This document shows, in pieces, positions 1 to 5,649 of a stretch of DNA of 6,446 bases. Below the pieces are notes generated by a model. It searched no databases. It saw only the letters and a program-made list of their open reading frames with translations, and was not told the DNA's origin. Each line of letters starts with the position of its first letter. Position 1 is the first letter of the stretch. Position numbers and translations under genes: made by a program. The stretch comes from Patescibacteria group bacterium (GTDB taxonomy: Bacteria; Patescibacteriota; Saccharimonadia; Saccharimonadales; CAIOMD01). The stretch is taken from contig JAUPVN010000101.1 in the NCBI GenBank assembly GCA_030917025.1, positions 1-6,446 on the forward strand, read 5' to 3'.

Positions 1-169
1 TGTAAATACAGATAACGTAACTTCAACTTATGGTGATACTATAGCCACTACCGCAGGTCCTCAAGCAGAAGAACAAAATACTCTAAATTTTGCCGCAAAA
101 GCAGCCCTAACAACACAAGCTTCGCTCTATACAATTGGGCTTAATTTTATTGCTACAGGCACATATTAA
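1..169 (+). CDS. C-terminal end of a secreted surface protein (5' partial)
   Basis: An open frame enters from the left edge (first full codon at position 2) and ends at TAA 167-169, giving 55 residues with no stop. The visible part is rich in Thr, Ala and Asn and poor in charge, as in an exported beta-strand domain. It ends in ...ASLYTIGLNFIATGTY, an alternating hydrophobic/polar strand. This resembles the last residues of the next gene (GVYSATYLYTAIAML), with the same order of a turn, Tyr, strand, and a small hydrophobic terminus. I infer that the two are neighbouring members of one family of surface proteins whose final beta strand closes an Ig-like or WxL-like domain. There is no transmembrane helix, LPXTG-like motif or basic tail at this end, so the protein is probably released or held non-covalently at the surface. 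The N-terminus, total length and promoter lie outside the window. Confidence 0.72.
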   Translation, partial: VNTDNVTSTYGDTIATTAGPQAEEQNTLNFAAKAALTTQASLYTIGLNFIATGTY

Positions 170-192
170 GTAAAGCGGTACGCAATGCTTAC

Positions 193-201
193 TGCTATAG
201 T
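193..201 (+). promoter_or_regulatory. Extended -10 promoter of the 208 gene, predicted leaderless
   Basis: TGC followed by TATAGT (hexamer 196-201, 5 of 6 matches to TATAAT) forms an extended -10 element. Only six bases separate the hexamer from ATG at 208, so transcription would begin at or within a base or two of the start codon. No convincing -35 hexamer lies 16-18 bases upstream, which is tolerated for extended -10 promoters. There is no Shine-Dalgarno sequence in front of the ATG. Confidence 0.5.
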
Positions 202-207
202 AGTTGT

Positions 208-1260
208 ATGGCAAGAAAAAGTATAAGCATATTATCTTTATGTATAATTTTAGTTATATTTATTAGCGTATTTATAACTAGTATTACTGCAATTGGCCAA
301 ACTATTTTGCCTTCACGTAGTTTAAAAATTGATAGTTCGGCTGCTGGTGCAACCAACGTTCAATATAATATTGGGTTTGACGTATCAGATCAGTCAGAAA
401 TTATTGGTTCTGTTAAAGTTACATTTTGTGCTAATTCGCCGTTTATTAATACCTTTTGTGAACCGATAAATGGTTTTGATTTACAAAATGCTCTATTTTT
501 GAGCCAATCTGGCCCTAATGATTTTGGATTTTATTCTAGTCCCACAACCAATTCTGTAATATTATCTCGCCCCGCAACCGCAATAGGAAGTCAATCTATT
601 GGATTAACATTGTCTGGGGTTACCAACCCATCAAACAAAGGTACATATTTTGGCCGTATACAAACCTTTAGCTCGCAAGATGCAAATGGGCCTACTTTAA
701 ATTCGGGCGGTGTTACTTTTGCTATTGTTTCTCCAATAGCTTTGAATACCGTTGTGCCCCCATACCTTTATTTGTGTGTAGGTATTGTAGTCTCGGGGTT
801 AGACTGTAATAATTCTGTTGGTAATTTTATTGATTTGGGAGAGCTTTCTAGCAATAAAACCAGTACAGGTACTTCTCAATTTATTGTTGCAACAAATGCA
901 GGTTCTGGTTTTAATGTTGCAATCAAGGGATCTGCGCCTTCGGCTGGAAGCAATATAATTAATGCGTTGCAACAAAGACAGTACTCACAATTTGGGTTAA
1001 GCCAATTTGGTATTAATTTAAGAAAAAATACTATACCAAATATTGGAGAAGAACCGGTTGGGGCTGGGTCTGGTGTCATAAACCAAGATTATGGTTTTTT
1101 AAACGAGTTTATATTTAATAGTGGTGACTACATTGTATATAGTAATGATGCAACTTTAGATAGAAAATTCACCGTTTCGTATATTGTTAACGTTTCGCGT
1201 AACCAGCGCCCCGGAGTATATAGTGCTACGTATTTGTATACAGCTATTGCAATGCTGTAG
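208..1260 (+). CDS. Secreted beta-rich surface protein, WxL-like C-terminus
   Basis: This 350-residue exported protein has no enzymatic motif that I can recognise. Residues 1-30 are a signal sequence: basic MARK followed by a hydrophobic stretch to about residue 28. The rest is low in charge and rich in Ser, Asn, Gly and Thr with alternating strand patterns, typical of extracellular beta sandwiches. Two cysteine pairs show the same ten-residue spacing (Cys74/Cys84 and Cys190/Cys200), suggesting disulfides outside the cell. A first domain spans roughly residues 38-175. A second begins near VVPPYLYLC (183-190) and runs to the end, closing with GVYSATYLYTAIAML. That ending recalls the last strand of Firmicute WxL domains but lacks the W-x-L tripeptide. 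It has no C-terminal membrane anchor, unlike the next two genes. From memory it resembles a family of saccharibacterial surface proteins otherwise annotated as hypothetical. ATG 208 is the only suitable start, because the upstream frame has no other start codon. The surface role is well supported; the binding target is unknown. Confidence 0.85.
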   Translation: MARKSISILSLCIILVIFISVFITSITAIGQTILPSRSLKIDSSAAGATNVQYNIGFDVSDQSEIIGSVKVTFCANSPFINTFCEPINGFDLQNALFLSQSGPNDFGFYSSPTTNSVILSRPATAIGSQSIGLTLSGVTNPSNKGTYFGRIQTFSSQDANGPTLNSGGVTFAIVSPIALNTVVPPYLYLCVGIVVSGLDCNNSVGNFIDLGELSSNKTSTGTSQFIVATNAGSGFNVAIKGSAPSAGSNIINALQQRQYSQFGLSQFGINLRKNTIPNIGEEPVGAGSGVINQDYGFLNEFIFNSGDYIVYSNDATLDRKFTVSYIVNVSRNQRPGVYSATYLYTAIAML

Positions 1261-1265
1261 GAATA

Positions 1266-1295
1266 TTGTTTATGATTTGATATTATCTATATAAT
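1266..1295 (+). promoter_or_regulatory. Sigma70-type promoter for the 1322 gene
   Basis: TTGTTT (1266-1271) and a perfect TATAAT (1290-1295) are separated by 18 bases. Initiation would fall near 1302, leaving a leader of about 20 bases before ATG 1322. The promoter lies in the 61-base gap after the preceding gene, so the 1322 gene can be transcribed on its own. The -35 match is moderate and the -10 match is exact. Confidence 0.5.
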
Positions 1296-1312
1296 GGGTA
1301 AATAAAATAAGT

Positions 1313-1317
1313 GAGGG
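1313..1317 (+). promoter_or_regulatory. Shine-Dalgarno GAGGG
   Basis: GAGGG ends four bases before ATG 1322 and can pair with the anti-Shine-Dalgarno of 16S rRNA. It is the clearest ribosome binding site in the window and supports 1322 as the start. The genes at 208, 3284 and 4363 have nothing comparable. Confidence 0.5.
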
Positions 1318-1321
1318 TTTA

Positions 1322-2299
1322 ATGAGAACAAAAATAATTAGTAGTTTTGTTGTAACAGTATTAGCTGTATTGTTTATTACTGTAAGTGGAGCTTTAGCAC
1401 AAGAACAAACAAGTTCGGGTTTTAGGATATCTCCTGTTATAGTTGAAAAAACTGTTGATGCCGGTAGTTCTGCGGAAGCAGAAATAAGTATATATAACCC
1501 AACTGCTGTTCAAGTTACGGCAAAAATAGTTGCTAATGATTTTGAATCTTCTATTGACGAAAGTGGGCAACCAAGAATTATATTTGATACAGATAAAAAT
1601 GCAACAGCTAATAGTTTTAAGGCGTTAGTAGGTGATCTTGGTAGTGTAGATATTCCAGCTAATTCTTATGTAAAAGTACCAATATTAATTACAGTGCCTC
1701 AAAATTCGTCTCCAGGTGGGTATTATGGGGTAGTTAGGGTAGAATCTGTTACTAACAGTAGTGATTCTAGTAATGTAAATTTAAATGCTAGTGTGGGTAC
1801 TATTTTTATGGTTACTGTGCCCGGTGCTATAAATGAGTCTCTTAGTATTACAGAGTTTACGGCCGCTAAAGATGGGTCTAACGGCCGTTTCTTTATAGGA
1901 GGTGGAGATAAAATACAAATAGTTACACGATTAACAAACAATGGTAATATCCATGTTAAACCTTTTGGCCGTATACAAATATTAGATAGTAAAGGTAATA
2001 GCGTTGAACAATTTGAATTTAATGATCGAGAGCCCAAGGCTAACGTTTTACCCAATAGTACCAGAAAATTTGTTAATGATTTAGAATATAGTAATTTTTT
2101 TGGTAAATATACAATATCTGCTAACTTAGGTTACGGTAATGATGGCAACTTATTAACTGCTAATAATACTTTTTGGGTTGTGCCTTTGTGGCTTGTTATT
2201 GTAGCTGGTGCTTTGTTGATTGTACTTATTGTAATTGCAATATTAATTTTTAAAGCTTTAAGTAAGCGCAAAAATCATAAAATTAAGCACCGTCGTTAA
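1322..2299 (+). CDS. Membrane-anchored Ig-like surface protein, DUF916/WxLIP-like
   Basis: This 325-residue protein has a signal peptide (residues 1-26, cleavage expected after ALA). Its external part comprises two beta-sandwich regions. The first (about 34-170) opens with FRISPVIVEKTVDAG, continues with a strand ending in YNPT, and contains PGGYYGVVRVES near residues 131-142. This is the layout of DUF916-like or NEW3/alpha-galactosidase-type Ig domains. The second (about 178-285) contains TRLTNNGNIHVKPFGRIQI and resembles a CARDB/DUF3324-like fold. A transmembrane helix follows (about 288-311), then a strongly basic cytoplasmic tail ending KHRR. Length and order (signal, two Ig domains, helix, basic tail) match Firmicute WxL-interacting proteins, which hold WxL proteins on the cell wall. 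Family membership is inferred from pattern, not a search. The preceding gene encodes an unanchored secreted protein and the following one another anchored surface protein, so a shared surface complex is plausible. It has its own promoter and Shine-Dalgarno. Confidence 0.85.
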   Translation: MRTKIISSFVVTVLAVLFITVSGALAQEQTSSGFRISPVIVEKTVDAGSSAEAEISIYNPTAVQVTAKIVANDFESSIDESGQPRIIFDTDKNATANSFKALVGDLGSVDIPANSYVKVPILITVPQNSSPGGYYGVVRVESVTNSSDSSNVNLNASVGTIFMVTVPGAINESLSITEFTAAKDGSNGRFFIGGGDKIQIVTRLTNNGNIHVKPFGRIQILDSKGNSVEQFEFNDREPKANVLPNSTRKFVNDLEYSNFFGKYTISANLGYGNDGNLLTANNTFWVVPLWLVIVAGALLIVLIVIAILIFKALSKRKNHKIKHRR

Positions 2300-2337
2300 T
2301 CTGAAATGTTATTTTAAAGTTAAAAATATTGGGGTGG

Positions 2338-2346
2338 TGGTAATAT
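2338..2346 (+). promoter_or_regulatory. Possible extended -10 promoter for the 2360 gene
   Basis: TGG followed by TAATAT (2341-2346) resembles an extended -10 element, placing initiation near 2353 and leaving a leader of only about seven bases before ATG 2360. A G/T-rich run (GGGGTGGTGG, 2331-2340) immediately precedes it. That run is too far from the ATG to act as a Shine-Dalgarno. No good -35 is seen. Read-through from the 1322 gene is an equally good explanation for expression. Confidence 0.3.
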
Positions 2347-2359
2347 AAAGAATTTAAAA

Positions 2360-3265
2360 ATGCAAAAGCAATTAAATTTTACAAACGGGCTTTGGATAAT
2401 TGGCATTTTTTGTTTAATATTTTTTGTTTTTGGGTTGCCTAAAGTTAATGCTCAGTTTGAAAATCCTCAAACTGGCGGTATTGGTTTGCAGGGTCAAATT
2501 AGTGCTCCAGCGCCAACAAGTTCGCCTACAATTTCTACGCCAACAAGTGGTCAAGTATTAACTAATATTCCCCAAGAAGTTAGAGGTTTATGCACCAGCG
2601 GCTTATTGGTAAAATTATTTAAGAATAATGTTTTTAGCGGCTCAGCAATCTGCCAAAACGGGAGCTATAGTATATTAGTTGATTTATTTACTGGGGCAAA
2701 TGAGCTAGTAGCTCGTCATTATGATGATCTAGATCAAGCTGGTCCAGATTCTAATATAGTATCTGTAATTTTTAATGATTCATCTCGTAGAGTTGGTATA
2801 ACAGAGCGTATCATTATGACTTCTGTTTTTGCTAGAAGAGGAACCAACCCGGGGCAAGAGTTATTTTGGCCATTAACAATAAGTGGAGGTAAAGCACCCT
2901 ATGCTGTTTCTGTTGACTGGGGAGAGGGTGGTATAAATGATGTTTATGTTGTTCCAACTCCGGGAGAATTTAAGATAAAGCATGCTTATAAACAAGCTGG
3001 TATATACAGAGTCTTAATTAAAGCAACGGATTCGGAGGGTAATATAGGTTTTTTACAGATTACTGTAGTTGTGAATGGCGAAACAACCATAGATCAATCT
3101 ACTAACGTAAGTAATAGTAATGTTTGCGCCGATACAAAAGATTATTTATGGCAATCTATAGTTATAATTATTCCACTTATGCTCTTATCTTTTTATTTAG
3201 GCAAAAATTATTCTGTTTCTAGAATTAAGCACAAATTGTCTCGTGGCGAGCATCCTTTTGAGTAG
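2360..3265 (+). CDS. Membrane-anchored PKD and Ig-like domain surface protein
   Basis: This 301-residue protein has a signal sequence (residues 1-31, hydrophobic core 11-26, cleavage expected after VNA). A Pro/Thr/Ser-rich linker (about 48-63) is followed by a small Ig-like domain (about 57-138) containing TPTSGQVLTN and a likely disulfide pair, Cys78/Cys98. A PKD domain follows (about 150-238). Its signatures are VDWGEG (185-190, the counterpart of the family WDFGDG), KHAYKQAGIYRV (207-218) and KATDSEGN (221-228). A transmembrane helix spans about 264-281, then a basic tail ends RGEHPFE. PKD domains mediate protein or glycan contacts and are non-catalytic, so the protein is best read as a surface adhesin or scaffold facing outward from a single-membrane cell. 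Cys256, just outside the helix, is unpaired. It lies 60 bases after the 1322 gene, same strand and same architecture, suggesting a common surface assembly. ATG 2360 is the only canonical start near the signal sequence. Confidence 0.85.
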   Translation: MQKQLNFTNGLWIIGIFCLIFFVFGLPKVNAQFENPQTGGIGLQGQISAPAPTSSPTISTPTSGQVLTNIPQEVRGLCTSGLLVKLFKNNVFSGSAICQNGSYSILVDLFTGANELVARHYDDLDQAGPDSNIVSVIFNDSSRRVGITERIIMTSVFARRGTNPGQELFWPLTISGGKAPYAVSVDWGEGGINDVYVVPTPGEFKIKHAYKQAGIYRVLIKATDSEGNIGFLQITVVVNGETTIDQSTNVSNSNVCADTKDYLWQSIVIIIPLMLLSFYLGKNYSVSRIKHKLSRGEHPFE

Positions 3266-3268
3266 GTT

Positions 3269-3277
3269 TGGTACAAT
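3269..3277 (+). promoter_or_regulatory. Extended -10 promoter of mnmA, predicted leaderless
   Basis: TGG followed by TACAAT (3272-3277, 5 of 6 matches to TATAAT) sits in the 18-base gap between the upstream stop codon and mnmA. Six bases separate the hexamer from GTG 3284, so initiation is predicted at the start codon itself. No -35 hexamer is convincing. There is no Shine-Dalgarno, and the short gap leaves little room for one. Confidence 0.5.
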
Positions 3278-3283
3278 AGTAAC

Positions 3284-4315
3284 GTGAAGACAGTTTTTGT
3301 TGGTTTAAGTGGCGGTGTAGATAGCTCTGTTGCGGCTTTAAGAATGAAGCGGCAGGGCTTTAATGTGGTTGGTGCATATATGAAAAATTGGAGTAAAGAC
3401 TTGCCGGGTTTTAGCTGCCCATGGAAACAAGATTATATGGATGCTAAGCGAATTTCTGTTCAGCTTGGGATAGATTTTGTTATGTTTGATTTTGAGAAGC
3501 AGTATTTTGATAAAGTTGTTAAATATATGATAGAAGAATATAAAATTGGCCGTACACCCAACCCAGACATTATGTGTAATCAAGAAATAAAATTTAAGAT
3601 TTTTCTTGAAACTGCATTAGAAAATGGTGCCGATGCAATTGCAACTGGTCATTATGCACGTTCTATAAACGGAGAACTGTATACGGGCATAGATAGTTCA
3701 AAAGATCAGAGTTATTTTTTATATAGAGCACCGCATAGTGCATTATTAAAAACTTATTTTCCTCTGGGAGAAAGTACTAAAAAACAGGTAAAGGCAGAAG
3801 CTAAAAAATTTGGTTTAATTACTGCAAATAAAAAAGAAAGCATGGGAATATGTTTTGTAGGAAAAGTAGGCATTAAAGAGTTTTTAAAGCAATATGTTGT
3901 GTCTCAACCGGGGCCAATAATTGATCAATTTGGTATAACAATTGGAGAACATGATGGAGCTATATTTTATACAATTGGTCAGCGTCATGGCCTTGGTGTT
4001 GGCGGTGGCTTGCCAATGTATGTTGTATCTAAGGATATGCAAAAAAATATTGTTTATGTAACATCTCAAATAGACGACGATAAGCTTTGGCAATCTAGTG
4101 TTAAATTAGTTAGCCCATATTGGATAAAAGAGCCTCCCGTTGGTAATAAGACTTATAAGGTGCGTAGCAGATATCGTGCTCCGCTTGTTTCTGCAAAATT
4201 AAATGAGTCTATGCAAATAATTAATTTTATAGACCCAGTTAGGGCTGTTACTCCGGGTCAATCAATCGTGGTATACGATGAAGAAAAAGTACTTGGTGGA
4301 GCTATTGTAACTTAG
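3284..4315 (+). CDS. mnmA: tRNA-specific 2-thiouridylase MnmA
   Basis: MnmA uses ATP and relayed sulfur to convert U34 of tRNA-Lys, -Glu and -Gln to 2-thiouridine in the cytoplasm, which supports accurate decoding of A-ending codons. The 343 residues give a near full-length protein. The PP-loop SGGVDSS lies at 9-15. TPNPDIMCNQEIKF (91-104) carries catalytic Cys98 and MGICFVG (187-193) carries catalytic Cys190. ATGHYAR (120-126), DSSKDQSYFLY (137-147) and YTIGQRHGLGVGGG (229-242) are further family signatures. The C-terminal beta-barrel ends with AVTPGQSIVVY and LGGAIV. An additional cysteine occurs in SCPWKQD (44-50). The start is GTG: the frame back to the preceding gene's stop at 3263-3265 holds only six sense codons and no other start, and the next Met (residue 21) lies beyond the PP-loop. 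Sulfur-relay partners are not in the window. The identification is secure. Confidence 0.97.
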   Translation: MKTVFVGLSGGVDSSVAALRMKRQGFNVVGAYMKNWSKDLPGFSCPWKQDYMDAKRISVQLGIDFVMFDFEKQYFDKVVKYMIEEYKIGRTPNPDIMCNQEIKFKIFLETALENGADAIATGHYARSINGELYTGIDSSKDQSYFLYRAPHSALLKTYFPLGESTKKQVKAEAKKFGLITANKKESMGICFVGKVGIKEFLKQYVVSQPGPIIDQFGITIGEHDGAIFYTIGQRHGLGVGGGLPMYVVSKDMQKNIVYVTSQIDDDKLWQSSVKLVSPYWIKEPPVGNKTYKVRSRYRAPLVSAKLNESMQIINFIDPVRAVTPGQSIVVYDEEKVLGGAIVT

Positions 4316-4316
4316 G

Positions 4317-4337
4317 CGCTATCGCTTAACAGTAGCG
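4317..4337 (+). terminator. Weak stem-loop after mnmA, possible terminator
   Basis: CGCTA (4317-4321) can pair with TAGCG (4333-4337) around an 11-base loop, starting two bases after the mnmA stop. A short T run (TTTT 4342-4345) follows after TTAG. The stem is only five base pairs and the T run is short, so termination would be inefficient. The element overlaps the promoter of the next gene, so the symmetry may be coincidental or operator-like. Confidence 0.22.
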
Positions 4338-4355
4338 TTAGTTTTGTGATACTAT
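4326..4355 (+). promoter_or_regulatory. Promoter of the FtsA-like gene, predicted leaderless
   Basis: This is the most complete promoter in the window. TTAACA (4326-4331, 5 of 6 matches to TTGACA) is followed after 18 bases by TACTAT (4350-4355), which is itself preceded by TGA as an extended -10. The hexamer ends seven bases before ATG 4363, so the message should start at or next to the start codon. It probably drives both the 4363 gene and the overlapping gene at 5646. Confidence 0.6.
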
Positions 4356-4362
4356 ATTGTAT

Positions 4363-5649
4363 ATGCTTGAAAAATTTAGAACCAAAAAAAATAAAGATCA
4401 GCCCCAAAGGCAAGAGAATAACGATAAGTTAATGATTGGTCTAGATATTGGTACAGAATATGTTAAAGCATTAATTGCTCGCGTAGATGATAATAATGAA
4501 CTAGAAATAATTGGTGTAGGAAAAGCACATCAAAGCCAAACAGATATGCAAGCAGGTGCAATTGCAGATATTGCTGCAGTGGTTGCAAATTGTGATCAGG
4601 CTTTATCGCAGGCAGAGCACCAGGCTGGTGTTAGTGGACGTAGCGCAGTTGTGGGTATAGCTGGAGAACTAGTAAAAGGCTCTACTTTAAACGTTAGGGT
4701 TACTAGAAAAGACCCACAAAAAGAAATAGACGTATCGGAAATTGATCAGATATTTAGCTTAGTCCAAGAACGTGCTCACGAAAAGGCTAAAAAACAGCTA
4801 TCCCTTGAAACGGGTGGTAAAGATATCGCCCTAAAGCTTGTTAACAGTGCTTTAATTTCTATAGAAATAGATGGTTACATGGTAACTAACCCAATAGGAT
4901 TTACCGGAAAAGACGTTCATGTTCAACTTTATACAGCTTTTGCCCCAATGGTACATATTGGTGCAATAGAACGAGTTGCTGATCAGCTTGATTTAGACTT
5001 GCTAACTGTTGCTGCCGAGCCTTTTGCTGTGGCTAGATCGGTTATTGGTGATGACCCAAATGCAGATATTAGCGCAATACTAATAGACGTTGGGGGTGGC
5101 ACAACTGATATTGCAGTAGTAAACGAGGGTGGAGTAGAGGGTACTATTATGTTTGGTATAGGTGGCAGAAGTTATACAAAATCTGTGGAACGTGACTTTT
5201 CTTTTGGATACGAACAGGCAGAGGCACTAAAGCTTAGTTTAGATGGTGGCTCATTATCACCCGCAAAGAAAAAACAAGTAGAACAGGCATTGTCTAAAAC
5301 ACTGATGGTTTGGATGAGTGGCGTAAGCCTAGCTTTAGAAGAATTTAGTAATCTAGATCATTTGCCCAACAGAATATTGTTATGTGGGGGTGGATCAAGC
5401 CTTAAACTTATTCAAGATGAACTAGAGCACGCCGATTGGTATAAAGAATTGCCTTTTAGTAAAAAACCTAAGATACAATTTATTATGCCGAGCCAAGTTA
5501 GTGGTATAACAGATGCAACCGATCTAGTAAAAGATCATACATTAATAACCGCAATGGGGTTATTAAGAGTAGGAATGGATACCGTGCTACAATTTGAGTC
5601 AGACGCCGAAACCATAAAAGGGCGCTTTAATAGGTTATTAAAAATATGA
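4363..5649 (+). CDS. FtsA/PilM-type actin-fold ATPase
   Basis: This 428-residue cytoplasmic protein has the actin/Hsp70 ATPase fold. The phosphate-1 strand is MIGLDIGTEYVKALI (24-38). The phosphate-2 loop is LIDVGGGTTDIAVV (240-253), followed by MFGIGGRSYTKSVERDF as in FtsA. The adenosine motif is ILLCGGGSSLKLI (338-350). The region between about residues 90 and 205 would hold the FtsA-type SHS2/1C subdomain. The C-terminus, IKGRFNRLLKI, is a short basic amphipathic helix like the membrane-targeting tail of FtsA. DVGGGTTD fits FtsA better than PilM. FtsA tethers FtsZ to the membrane during division; PilM binds the cytoplasmic tail of PilN in type IV pilus assembly. The gene is followed, with overlap, by a membrane protein with a cytoplasmic N-terminal domain, a pairing reminiscent of PilM-PilN. 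No ftsZ or pilus gene is present, so I leave the symbol blank. ATG 4363 is preferred over TTG 4357, six bases upstream, because it fits the promoter distance. Confidence 0.88.
   Translation: MLEKFRTKKNKDQPQRQENNDKLMIGLDIGTEYVKALIARVDDNNELEIIGVGKAHQSQTDMQAGAIADIAAVVANCDQALSQAEHQAGVSGRSAVVGIAGELVKGSTLNVRVTRKDPQKEIDVSEIDQIFSLVQERAHEKAKKQLSLETGGKDIALKLVNSALISIEIDGYMVTNPIGFTGKDVHVQLYTAFAPMVHIGAIERVADQLDLDLLTVAAEPFAVARSVIGDDPNADISAILIDVGGGTTDIAVVNEGGVEGTIMFGIGGRSYTKSVERDFSFGYEQAEALKLSLDGGSLSPAKKKQVEQALSKTLMVWMSGVSLALEEFSNLDHLPNRILLCGGGSSLKLIQDELEHADWYKELPFSKKPKIQFIMPSQVSGITDATDLVKDHTLITAMGLLRVGMDTVLQFESDAETIKGRFNRLLKI

Noticed and set aside
876..1079. A 67-codon minus-strand open frame
   Set aside because: It is antisense to the C-terminal domain of the 208 gene and shows no independent coding signal.
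1723..2055. A 110-codon minus-strand open frame
   Set aside because: It is antisense to the 1322 surface gene and has no recognisable motif, promoter or ribosome binding site.
2331..2340. G/T-rich run as a Shine-Dalgarno for the 2360 gene
   Set aside because: It ends about 19 bases before the ATG, too far for normal pairing, and it is GGTGG-like rather than GGAGG-like.
3338..3583. Minus-strand open frames within mnmA (also 3884-4093)
   Set aside because: Both lie antisense to conserved MnmA motifs and their translations look like random AT-rich sequence.
4357..4362. TTG 4357 as the start of the FtsA-like gene
   Set aside because: TTG is a weaker start, has no Shine-Dalgarno, and would leave only one base after the -10 hexamer. 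ATG 4363 fits the expected initiation distance.
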